DNA from: Pseudogymnoascus destructans
Lineage: Eukaryota; Ascomycota; Leotiomycetes; Thelebolales; Thelebolaceae
Length of the DNA: 64,000 nt
Assembly (NCBI RefSeq): GCF_001641265.1
Contig: NW_020167535.1
Location: 186,001-250,000 of the forward strand
Reading direction: 5' to 3'
Shown here: positions 19,142-28,633 of the stretch, piece after piece
Position numbering within the stretch: the stretch's first letter is position 1
Layout of the letters: every line of letters starts with the position of its first letter
Program-made: the position numbers and the translations under genes
The notes under the pieces: model-generated
What the model was told of the DNA's origin: nothing
What the model saw: only the letters and a program-made list of their open reading frames with translations
Databases searched by the model: none

Positions 19142-21538
19142 AACAAAACCATCTTATAAAACTATCCAAGGCGCATAAACACACATTTACTCAAGGTCGT
19201 TGTATAAGATGACTCCTATGAACAGTTATCACTTGGGAACGAGGTAAAGTATCAAGTGGCGGCATGGGACGAGTTTCGTTATAATATGAAAACATCATCA
19301 AGGTTAAGGGAAAAGTCACACCTGGGGTTACTACATTTTAAGACAAAATCCAGTGATTGAGCTCTTGTATTTTCGATAACGCCAACCCTGTCACAGCCAC
19401 ATGTATCCATACAGTCCATCATACAGGTTCTAACCTCTCATACAATACCAAGGTTACTCAGTACTGGCTTTCAGCAATTTCAACGTCATATATCCTTCAA
19501 CGGTCTGCTTCCCGACCATCAAGCTATCAAGTCTTCTTGCTACCCCCTGTGTTGTTGCTGCTGCAATTCTTCATAGACAACCTCTTCGGGGGTTGTAGAC
19601 TCGGGGTGGTTAGGTCCAGACTGCCATTTTCTGGACTGGCCTCATCCCCGGAAAACATCAATGGCTCGGGTTCTGTCTGGGCCTTTTCACTGTGGGCTTT
19701 CGAATCGCTCTCTATGTCACCGTGACCTGTTTCTGAACGCACACATGCACAGTGGCGATGCTCGCGGCGATGATAGTGAACGATCGTACTGAATGTAACA
19801 AGGGTTATAAAGTTTCATTATATCCCGCCGGCTGCAAAGTAACCACGGTGGGAGGGAATACGCACAACTCAATGATCCCAGCAGCAACCGAAACCATCAT
19901 GAGGTCAATAAAGGCGATTACTACAGGGTAGCGACGAAATCGACATCATAGCGACTGTAGTGCCCAGCCTGACCCCCATTCACGAAGTATAAAACAAGTG
20001 AGGGGTAGGAATACCGAGGATTCCCTTGCACTGGCCCCGGTTGCAGATAAAGAATGATACTGAAGAAGTGCTTGCCAAAAAAAAAACTTAACGAATGTCG
20101 GGTGCTTGTACCCGCAGACCTACTGAAGCATGGTCATTGAAAGTGTAAATATTTGGAGAGATGATCCCTTTTGGATGTAGACGAGGTTGTGGATGGGAAG
20201 TCACGCCTGGGAGCCCGTTCGCCGAATGCTACTTCCTCATAAAGGGGCCCAGGACAAACTTCGACGAACGACCACACCTTCAGTAGTATTCAATTTATGT
20301 TTAGTCCCACGACAAGTTATAGCAGCCATAGCTATATAGATAACTATAAGTAGACGAATAAGTTATTATCTTGCAGTTTCTCAAAGAGTGTCGTTGGGCT
20401 GAGATAGTAGGGTTCAGTCTGGCCCAGACATTAACCGAGAACATCCGGATCGGGGTATCATTTATCCGTGCCACTGCAACCCCCTTACTACCCGCCGTCA
20501 TTTGATCACGGGGCACAGTGAACATCGAGGGCAATCCACTAGCTTGTAACCATTTCAACCTCGTGCTCCTTTTCTGACGTCGTCGGTCCTTTCGCGCAGT
20601 TGTACCGGCCGTCAGCTTGACCTACCTAGCCTGCAATAAATCGCCGAAAGCTAGGAACCAGGATTCGGGCCATGCCAAAGTGAATGACGACTCCGCCTCA
20701 TCCGGCGAGGAGACGAGTCACCTACCACTTGCTCGCGCAACTATAGAAACAGGCGCGCGGGAGCTCACCACATCGCGGCCGAATCAAAGACGATATGGTC
20801 CTGAATAAGCTGCACATCCCGCTTGACAACTGGGTAACTTGTATTGAGTTCCCTGCTCCTCGTCGTCGCCTCGCTGGGAGATATCGCCACGTAACTGGAT
20901 CATCACCTGTCCAAATCACCACCTGTCCGGAACATCTCTTCCTCCCGCCAGCCTATGCTTGATATTTGATATTTGATATTTGATATATAAGCGGGATCCG
21001 TATTGAAGCAGTATAGCTCTGGGCTCTAGCTCTAGCTCGTATCACCACCAACCTCCGTGGCTTCTCCAAAAGGCCATCTCCTCGACGTCGGCAGGGTGTT
21101 ATCCTCAACGAAGTGTGTTTTGGAAGGCAATAGTCTCTGGTGAAAAGAGAACTGCGCCGCCATGGACGAAGCGGCGATTATGGAAGCTGCAGAGGTCGCT
21201 GTTGACGGACTGATGCTAGTCTGCCACCTGGTGTTGGTGGCGCTTATGTACGCGACCGAACTCGCAGTTTCGTGTGGTCAATGGCTTTCCACACGGAAGA
21301 TGGGATGGGAGACCGTCTCATCTTGGACGGTGTTTCTGGTGTTGATGTGTGCATCGCTCGGAAACTCGTGGTTCCTACCAGAGGAAGTGGTACCGGGATG
21401 ATATGGCTTGACCAAGAACCGGTGAAGTGAATTGAAGGAGTGGCTGTTTATTTGGAATACCCGCAACCCCTGTCAACCAACCATTCAACTACAAGAAGTA
21501 CTCGCCATATCGACCACAATGCTACTCTTGCCTGTACT
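19142..21538. other. Gene-poor region; one doubtful small ORF
   Basis: About 2.4 kb of mixed-composition sequence without a convincing gene. Frames are short and lack recognisable motifs. A 7-bp tandem repeat (GATATTT, about four units, 20960-20985) runs into a TATATAA at 20984-20990, which could be a promoter for the small frame at 21162. Confidence 0.4.
21162..21401 (+). CDS. Possible small membrane protein (hypothetical)
   Basis: 79 codons from ATG to stop. Two hydrophobic stretches could span a membrane (LMLVCHLVLVALMYATELAV near residues 18-37; WTVFLVLMCASLGNSWF near 55-71). A TATATAA box lies 170 bp upstream. I recognise no family, there is no second copy and no intron, and it may be a chance frame. 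Reported only because it is the best frame in a long empty stretch. Confidence 0.22.
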   Translation: MDEAAIMEAAEVAVDGLMLVCHLVLVALMYATELAVSCGQWLSTRKMGWETVSSWTVFLVLMCASLGNSWFLPEEVVPG

Positions 21539-22809
21539 TGTGGAATTCTCACTCCGTGCCCGGCATAGGGATGGCGATGCCTCCCAGGCCGCCAAGTGCC
21601 AACCCGGCGCCAAGCTCAATATCGCCCAACTGAGAAGATAAAGCTGGGCACCACTCCTCTGAGACTAGCTCGGGAGCAGAGTTTTCTACTATATAAAGTA
21701 ATTACAGTAGCTAGATTAATAAGATATGCTTTTCACTGATCACTGTTTTGAACCTGGTTGACACGCCCGTAATTATCATTATTCTATTCTTACGGACCGC
21801 TATGTCATACTGACATTCGTTGCACTCAGTTTGCTATCAAACTCAAGAGCAAACTTGGAAATCTCCTCCTCAAACCTACAAGTCACTATACATATTTTGG
21901 CTTATCACACCAACAACAAGAGCAATACTACTCAACGATTGCTACAACCATCTATGATTCATTACACGTCATCGCTCCTTAGTTACTGGGCCGATATTAC
22001 CACATAGCATATCTCTACAACCCTCTATGATTCATTACATGACATCACTCATACTACCACATGACATATCTCTACCAACTAGAGGCCTAGGAGCATGAAC
22101 GATAGCTCTAAAAGCTCCTACGAACCTCTATGATTCATTACATGTCATCGCTCTTTAGTTACCCACAAGATTGGTTAAGTTATGACATAATTTGTCTATG
22201 ACATAATTTGTCTATGACATAATTTGTCTATGACATAATTTGTCTATGACATAATTTGTCTATGACATAATTTGTCTATGACATAATTTGTCTATAGGGG
22301 TACTCTGACCTTGGACCTCCTTTTACTTCCTATAGGCTACAAACCTAAGAGATGGTTCTATGGGATTCTCTTACGTCGACTACACTTATCAAGCCTGGTA
22401 ATCATGGAAAGTCTTGGAAAATGAGAGAACTACACTCCTTTAGCATAAATAGGATTGCCCTTTCCTTAAGAAAGGGCAAGCAGACAATACAGTAAATCGA
22501 CTATCACATACTTCCACGTCTTTTCCAAGCTTCCAAGCATTCATCTTGTTACTCCTTGTTTCTGAAAAGTCAGTGAGGTGTTAACCTCTGACTTACCCCT
22601 GAGTTCCCAGACTCAACATTTGTTGCAACTTGTCTGAACCACTTCACTACATCACACACCTGATTGCTGCGTTGTGGAATAGTCTAAGCTACGACCCTTT
22701 GGCTCTGTTTTCTAAGACAGTGTGTTGTCTTAGTAAATTCATCCCTTCCTTGGGTGGCTAGATTCTCACATCTGGTGCACCCACCATTACACGCTACCTA
22801 AGTTCTACA
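21539..22809 (+). mobile_element. Solo LTR (277-bp family), TSD GTACT, containing a nested LTR
   Basis: Starts TGTGGAATTCTCAC at 21539 and ends TTCTACA at 22809, flanked by GTACT at 21534-21538 and 22810-22814. Removing the nested LTR (21803-22791) and its duplicated 5-mer leaves 277 bp. A second copy in reverse orientation is at 46712-46989. Confidence 0.88.
21803..22791 (-). mobile_element. Solo LTR of the 934-bp family, copy D (989 bp), TSD CGCTA
   Basis: TGTCATACTGAC...CACCATTACA, flanked by CGCTA at 21798-21802 and 22792-22796. Belongs to the longer subfamily. At 22181-22292 it carries seven exact tandem units of TATGACATAATTTGTC, where the short subfamily has one. Confidence 0.95.
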
Positions 22810-22814
22810 GTACT

Positions 22815-23150
22815 TCGAAAATGGCGGGAATTATTAATCCCCAAGGCAAAAAAGGGCAGCCCATGGAAATGGATTTCTCTATTTCTTTGCTTCGTCTTCG
22901 AGAGGCGGGGACTACCGAAGGGAGTAATTATTATACCTCAATCTCTACTTATTTCAACCACAAAACCACTACAGCCGAGGGTTGTCGGGTACAAGCTCTC
23001 CTCAACGGGAAAGATGGTTTCTCTCGATCATACGATTTCTTCTCTACTCACAAGACTTTGGTTATATGTCCTAGCTGGATGTAGAAGTATTCTAACCAGT
23101 GTTGCTAGTAGTTCAAACAGTTCAGTTAGTTCAAATTTGAGGCTGAACTG
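22815..23150. other. Spacer between solo LTRs
   Basis: Holds an 87-codon frame (22821-23084) with no recognisable motif. Near 23097 a CAGTGTTGC start followed by GTTCAAACAGTTCAGTTAG repeats resembles the end of a hAT-type element, but I cannot find a partner end. Confidence 0.3.
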
Positions 23151-23440
23151 TGTTACGATGGTCATAGTCATGATGCCAGTCCAGGAAAAGTAATCTAGAT
23201 TGAATCTAAAGAGAGAAGAAGAAGAAGGAAGGAAGGTGAGGCTATTCCTCATAACATACAGTTGTCTGCTTAGCGGTTGTAACCTTGGTGGCTAAGGCTA
23301 CACCCGTAATCCCCATAACAACCGTAATCCCCATAACAACCGTAATAACCGTAATAACCGTAATAACCGTAATAACCGTAACAACCGTAACAACCGTAAC
23401 AACCGTAAGCTGTGACAAGCTGTGAGCTGTAATCGTAACA
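23151..23440 (-). mobile_element. Solo LTR, gypsy family 2, no clean TSD
   Basis: 290 bp from TGTTACGAT to ATCGTAACA. The flanking 5-mers (AACTG and TCGCT) differ, so either the duplication has decayed or the LTR formed by recombination between different insertions. It contains about ten 9-bp units related to CCGTAATAA, more than the copy at 2064. Confidence 0.9.
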
Positions 23441-23475
23441 TCGCTAGCTGAACTCGCTGCCCCTGTCGACGATAG

Positions 23476-23808
23476 CAAGTTCCTCGAGCCCTGAACGACT
23501 GGGCCATCAAGGAGAAGTTCTCCTGGCGGCTCCAGAGGAGGGACAAAGACGGGGCAACCGCCGTTTGTCCTGAGGAGGGCTGTGCCTGGCGTGTCCGAGC
23601 CAACCCCGACGACGAGCAATGGAATCCCCCACGGCTGACCGCGAAAAGAGAGGGTTCGGAGGGAGGACGCCGGGCTCGCCGGGATCACGGAGGAATTCTG
23701 CCACTTGGGGCAGTTGTTGCTGCTGTGCCGGACTTGGTCCGCACACGCTGCGGCACCTGCGGCGAGCCTGGGCATAATGCCAGGACTTGCCGCAGGCCTC
23801 ATAATTGA
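23476..23808 (+). pseudogene. Miniature MULE transposase relic (N-terminal zinc domain joined to C-terminal knuckle)
   Basis: One open frame of 110 codons without ATG, preceded by TAG. It begins with ALNDWAIKEKFSWRL, then CPEEGCAWRVRANPDDEQW, the typical N-terminal zinc-binding segment of Mutator-like transposases. It ends with a CCHC knuckle, CGTCGEPGHNARTC, close to the natural end of such proteins (RRPHN, stop). The whole catalytic DDE/SWIM middle is absent. GC content is much higher than in nearby repeats and there are no C-to-T stops. It is probably an internal-deletion derivative; whether any host role exists cannot be judged. Confidence 0.7.
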
Positions 23809-23810
23809 CC

Positions 23811-23875
23811 CGTTCTCATATGAGAACAGGGGGGTTTACGGGGGGGTTTACAGCCCGTTCTCATATGAGAACGGG
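23811..23875. repeat. Two copies of a CATATG-centred palindrome
   Basis: GTTCTCATATGAGAAC occurs at 23812-23827 and 23857-23872, extended by CCC/GGG in the second copy, with GGGGGGTTTACGGGGGGGTT between. It lies directly after the MULE relic stop codon and may be part of that element's end. Confidence 0.8.
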
Positions 23876-23880
23876 GGGAG

Positions 23881-25003
23881 TTTCTAGATTGGGCTTGGGC
23901 GGGTCACGTGGGATGGAACTGGGTACATAGAATGTTGGAACTGCATTCCTGGTAGTACGCTGCACATGCGTAGCCTGTATACCAACTGTGTATATATAGG
24001 GGCTTCGCCCCCCGTAGTTTTTCAATCAAGTCGTCAAACTCCAATTATGTGTTCAACATAGAATTTATTTATTGTTTTACTGGGTATATGGAGTTTTTGC
24101 CCTTGTATAATAATACACCATCGCCTGCCTCGCTAAGGTAATTGCCAATATAGCCACTATATAAATGAAGCGGGCTCTCGAGCAGGGGAGCTCTTAGGGT
24201 GCTGCCCTCGTGGGCGTAGTCTTCTCTCACATAGGGCATCATCCGCTTCTATACAGAGTGAAGATCAACATGGCACGAGATGCCCGCTGGTATCAGCGTG
24301 AAGTTGCGGGGAAAACTCTTGTTATATGGGGTAGCCCAGTTTAATAGATTGTATCACACTTAGGCCTGTTGCTTAAACCAACGCTTGTCGTCCAACAAAT
24401 GCAATCCACGCACAGATTACGCCAGAACACCCACCGGAGGTGGACGTCAGAATTTAGTCTGGTTCGGTCCTTTTTAGGCCGTTTCAACATGGATGCTCGT
24501 GGATAATTTCTTCTATCATATAGTAGTTAGCCAGCATACTTCAAATCTCGCACCTATGAGATCCTGTTCGCACAAATTAGCCACCACTGTCGAGTTAAAG
24601 CGATGTGACCCACCGAAACCGGCATTTATCATGACGATCTAGATGTGGAGGCATATCACTGCCGGCGAGTAACATCGTGCTGTTGGCAGCGCCTCCAACA
24701 ATGCCACTGCAGGCAGGTTCGACGCCCGGTTTATCCAAGCCAGTGCGCCCATTTTACAACACTGACGTGGGTGTACCTGGCAATACAGTGCCAGCGACTG
24801 CCAAGTCCTGGCAGTATATTCTCTACGGTCACCTGTTTGGATGCTTCCAATACAAACAAATCACAGGACTTTAACACTTGGACAGAAAAGGGTTTCGTGG
24901 TGGCCATTTGACCAGCCATCTGAATGTCGTAATTACATTTATACAGTACCAGCGATTAAACACTAAACTACACTTATCAGACTAGCCTCAGTTCATCTAA
25001 GCC
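23881..25003. other. Intergenic, 3' side of the TBC gene
   Basis: No gene recognised. TATATATAGGGG at 23992-24003 followed by a GC hairpin-like GGCTTCGCCCCCC is promoter-like, but no coding frame follows. Confidence 0.4.
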
Positions 25004-27111
25004 CTATCGTCCAGCATCCCTCAATGCCATTACCCACTCTTCTTCTCCTTCCACGGTGCTATCGTTTAGGATGGCCAAGACCTCTCGTGCGGAGGTGACA
25101 CCGTAGAACTTAGTCTCCAGGCTTCCAATCAGCGCCACCATAGCTCTAACCAAGACAGCATCGCCTTCAAACACCCATATATCCCAGAGTCGCGTGATTA
25201 CATCAAGATTGAGCTGCTTCGTGAAGAGAGACGAGAAAATGGAGTTTACGCATGGCCCCGGTTGTTGATCGATCTGGATACTTAAGCAGAGGTGCTTATA
25301 AAGGCGCGGGAATTTGGCGGATAATGTCTCCAGGACAAGAGAGTGGATGCGGGACATCGCGCCGTGATCATGGGTATGGAAACTGAGAGGAAGCGGGCGG
25401 TTAAGGAGGTTGGCCAAGGTGCAGAATGCGGCAGCCGGTGTTGGGAAATTAAGCAACAAGAGTGCTGTAGCAGTCTATCGGGAGTCAGTACAGAGATCTC
25501 AGGCAGCGGAATCAGTATACATACACTTAGGCCGTCAACGTATCCAACGTCACTCCTGTACATCACATATGCCATCAGAACGTCAACCAGCGACTCCGAG
25601 AGCGGTCCACCAGGACGGAAGATGCGGAGTTCGGGGTAGGTTGTCGTCACATCCCTGTTAATGCTCTCGAACCATTTCCCTTGGACAAGATCATCGGCGG
25701 TGGCATTGCCTTTTGCTAGCTTCTTCTTGAGATTCTTAGCACGTCGTAACGCTGCATTATACGAAGACTCCGATACACCAAGCTCGTTGCCAATGGCCCT
25801 GTCCCATACAGCACCTCTAGATCTAGGGGCGATGCCTCTCCACCACAATTCCCTCGTTCGCTTCAAGGAGGTTGCCGCCTCCCAATTTGGCAGGACGTGG
25901 TCTTCCCATATCCTCAGCAATGAGCTAGCCGTATCATCTCGAGATGTATCGCTTGAATTTGAAGCCTCTCGTTTCTTCTCAGTCTCCATGGACGCCGCCA
26001 TCATTTTTTGGTACTCTTTCAGATGTCGTTTTTCCTCCAGAGGATCCTTAGGCGGGAGCCAGCTCGGCCTCGTCCGGGACAGTACGGCCATCTTCTCTTT
26101 TGAGATAGGAAGCGGGTCGATCATTACGTCGTTCTGTCTCAGAGGGAGCTCCGACATTACGGATTTGGATCGCTTGATATCTGAGAGGAAGGGTGGGCGC
26201 TTTGGTTGGTTGGACTCCAATTGCTCATCTGCATGTGCTTCAAGGGCTTCCGTCAGAGATTTGGCTTCTGCGTTCAGCTCCGATAGCGCTACCGTCCAGC
26301 TCTTCGCCCGTCTAGGTTTCGTATAGAATGATGGACTTGTCGGTTTATGGAAACTTTCGTCCTGCTTCAGGCTCCCTTGTGCGCCTGGGGTTGCCGGAGT
26401 GCCATTGCCAGCGGGCTTAATCTTCTCTTTCAGGACGAGGGCTGTTGGCGGTACGTCCACCGATCGTTCGCCAGGTGGGCGCGGGGACATGGGGACGTTT
26501 TGGAGGAAGCATTCATCCGGGATATCATCATCTTCATCGTCGCATTCCTTTTCCAATTCCTGTGCTGACTTGCGCTCTCGATTCGACTGCCAGCTCATTC
26601 GTGGTGACCGCGGTGACCGCGGTGACCTCGGAAATGGTCCAGGTTGTGTAAGTGGGCTGGGGCTTCGATTTCGCCCGTTCATCGCCCTAAGGCTGGTCAT
26701 GGACTGGGTTGAGAAGGTGCGGCTAGGAGCTGCGCTACCGGGCGCCAGTCCCAGCCCGAGCCCTTCGCCAGCCAGTTTCCGCCCATGGGGGCCTAGACCC
26801 GGCACAGCCGGCCTCCCCTTGGACGTCAGGTTTCTCTGTATGGATGCCAGCGATCTCGATCTCCCTTTCATGGATCGATCCGAGGAATGTGACGGTAGCT
26901 CATCGACGAAGTCGTCGGTCTCTTGTTCCAACTGCGCATCATCCAGCCCAATGTCCTCAAAGTGTCCTACATCTGCCAGGATGCCGTTGTCGTCGGATTG
27001 GTAGGAAGAATGGAAGGACGACTTTGAGCTACTGAGCGAAAGGTCGGGAGGTGAGCCCGGCATGCCAACACTGCTCTCGTGGCTCTCCTCATCGGGGGTG
27101 GTCTGGTTCAT
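25004..27111 (-). CDS. TBC-domain protein (Rab-GAP family) with degenerate catalytic motifs
   Basis: Exons 25525-27111 and 25004-25474 with a 50-bp intron (25475-25524, GTATGT...GATAG), 685 residues, ATG at 27111. Residues 1-350 are a Ser/Pro-rich, probably disordered tail. Residues about 420-670 form the TBC domain: GIAPRSRGAVWDRAIGN, then INRDVTTTYPELRIF, DVGYVDGLS, LANLLNRPLPLSF and LWDIWVFEG. TBC proteins normally speed GTP hydrolysis on Rab GTPases using Arg from IxxDxxR and Gln from YxQG. Here the Arg position is Thr and the Gln position is Asp, while the fold residues remain. The arrangement resembles the TBC1D12/14 group. It may be a Rab binder rather than a classical GAP; that is inference. 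Good donor, acceptor and frame continuity support the splice. Confidence 0.88.
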
Positions 27112-27600
27112 AGCATATTCAGTAGTCGAGGTATGGTTCGTCGCGGAGAATGGAGGAGCTACTGAGGATGCAATGTTGGCGGTTGCCCGACTCTCGCGGG
27201 TGCGTTGGATATCGTGGGCTGTTTCGTGTATTTTGTTTGTGGGTTCGATGTGTGTCGAACTCCGTAAGTCGGTGAGAGAAGCTCTTGGGAAATTAGACAG
27301 AGACCATGCGACGACCCTTGAATGTGGGGCAACGGCTCTGAAGAAGGGACGAATGACAAGAAGCGAATGTATAAAGAAGAAGCAAATATGTGCTATAAAA
27401 GTACTGCAAAAAGTACTGTAAGAACGAATATCAACACTGCGAGACGAAGAAGCCGTATTGACGATTTGAAGATTGGCTGTGGTTAGTTTTGTCGACGATG
27501 ATGTTTGCGGTCGTGGTCGGGAGTTGTTTAGCCCAGTTTTGGATGAGATGATCTGTGGTACGTACCAAAATGTGAAGCGGTTCGGTCAGGGGGGTATAAT
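27112..27600. promoter_or_regulatory. Upstream region of the TBC gene
   Basis: About 490 bp without a supported gene; it should contain the TBC promoter. The frames seen here carry no known motif. Confidence 0.35.
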
Positions 27601-27960
27601 CAGGTACGGGTCGAATAGCCAGGCCTTATTGGCTTATTAGGCTTATTGGAGTTATTTCCCTAAATTCTTCAGCACGGGGAATAAATATATGAACATTATC
27701 TCCAGAGAACTACAATACTATAGTAGAGATAGAGTATAAACTATATGAATTTGTAAAGCTGGATTCAGCGTATACTCGGGTCGATAGCCAGCGCTTTTTG
27801 GTTTTTTGGTTTTTTGGCTTTTTGGCTTATTGGCTTTTTGGCTTATTGGCTTATTGGCTTTTTGGCTTATTGGCTTTTTGGCTTATTGGGTTATTGGCTT
27901 ATCGGGATTATTGAACTTATTTCCCTAAATTCTTCACCACGGGGATAATAACTTTTCTTT
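27601..27960. repeat. Duplicated segment with a TTTTTGGC/TTATTGGC minisatellite
   Basis: A segment starting near GGGTCGAATAGCCAG (27606) and ending near TTCAGCACGGGGAATAA (27684) is repeated at about 27778-27950. The second copy holds an expanded array of 8-bp units, TTTTTGGC and TTATTGGC, at about 27795-27905. Low-complexity DNA; no gene. Confidence 0.75.
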
Positions 27961-27975
27961 AATATAAGTTACTAC

Positions 27976-28437
27976 CAGTGTTCACCAAAATAGTATTAGT
28001 ATTTATGCTTTTCAAATAGTATTCGGCGATGAGCAGTATTCGGGCAAAAATTGAGGTATTCGGCGAGTATTTGCCAAGGTGCCAAGCTACGAGGATTTTA
28101 CCCCGCCCTCATAGATAGATCCGTAAAAATAGATCTGTAGATAATATATTACTTGATATTTCTACCAGAATGAGCGACTCTGAGCTATCAGTAATTCCAA
28201 GTGACGAAGATGAGGAAATACAGCGCCTACCAGCCCCTTCTCCATTAGAGTCTTCGCTGTCAATAGCTCTACCATTACTACAAATACAGCCACAACTCCC
28301 AAATACTCAGTCACCGCTATTCTTAAAGAACATATTTAGTAGAACATTGTTAAGCACTAGCCCTGCAACGATGAAGATTGTCTGCATGCAAGATGGCTGT
28401 AATTATAAGCCAAAACTGAAGCTTTTATTATGGAATA
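27976..28437 (+). pseudogene. hAT-like element 5' end and first coding segment, cut by copia
   Basis: CAGTGTTCACC at 27976 is a typical hAT-type terminus, followed by sub-terminal GTATTCGG repeats. An ATG at 28170 opens a frame with an acidic start (SDSELSVIPSDEDEE) that runs until the copia LTR begins at 28438, at a segment with C-x4-C (CMQDGC) that could be the start of a zinc-finger domain. The remainder of the gene is not found on the far side of copia. The hAT call rests on the terminus alone and is tentative. Confidence 0.4.
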
Positions 28438-28587
28438 TGACAGTGCATTGATGTATGTGATGTTGATTAATTGATTGAGGCAAGAGAGCTGCTCTACGGA
28501 ATCTCTACGTGTGGAGGTGCTCGCTAGTCGAGTTCACTCAACCACGTCGTGCGGGCTCAATACCCAGAACCTCCAGAGTTCCTCACA
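28438..28587 (-). mobile_element. 3' LTR of the Ty1/copia element (150 bp)
   Basis: In the element's orientation it runs TGTGAGGAACTC... to ...CACTGTCA. It is preceded by a purine-rich CCTGGGGGG that serves as polypurine tract. Its inner 80 bp reappear at 33443-33523, which fixes it as an LTR. At 150 bp it is short for the superfamily. Confidence 0.85.
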
Positions 28588-28633
28588 CCCCCCAGGCCGC
28601 ATAAGACGTGCCTCTGTATTGCATTGTACTATT

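Noticed and set aside
19142..21160. 5S rRNA or other structured RNA in the gene-poor stretch
   Set aside because: Searched by eye for fungal 5S internal control motifs and snoRNA boxes; none convincing.
22821..23084. 87-codon frame as a gene
   Set aside because: No known motif, isolated between two solo LTRs, probably chance or TE debris.
26399..27004. 201-codon plus-strand frame
   Set aside because: Antisense of the Ser/Pro-rich N-terminus of the TBC gene.
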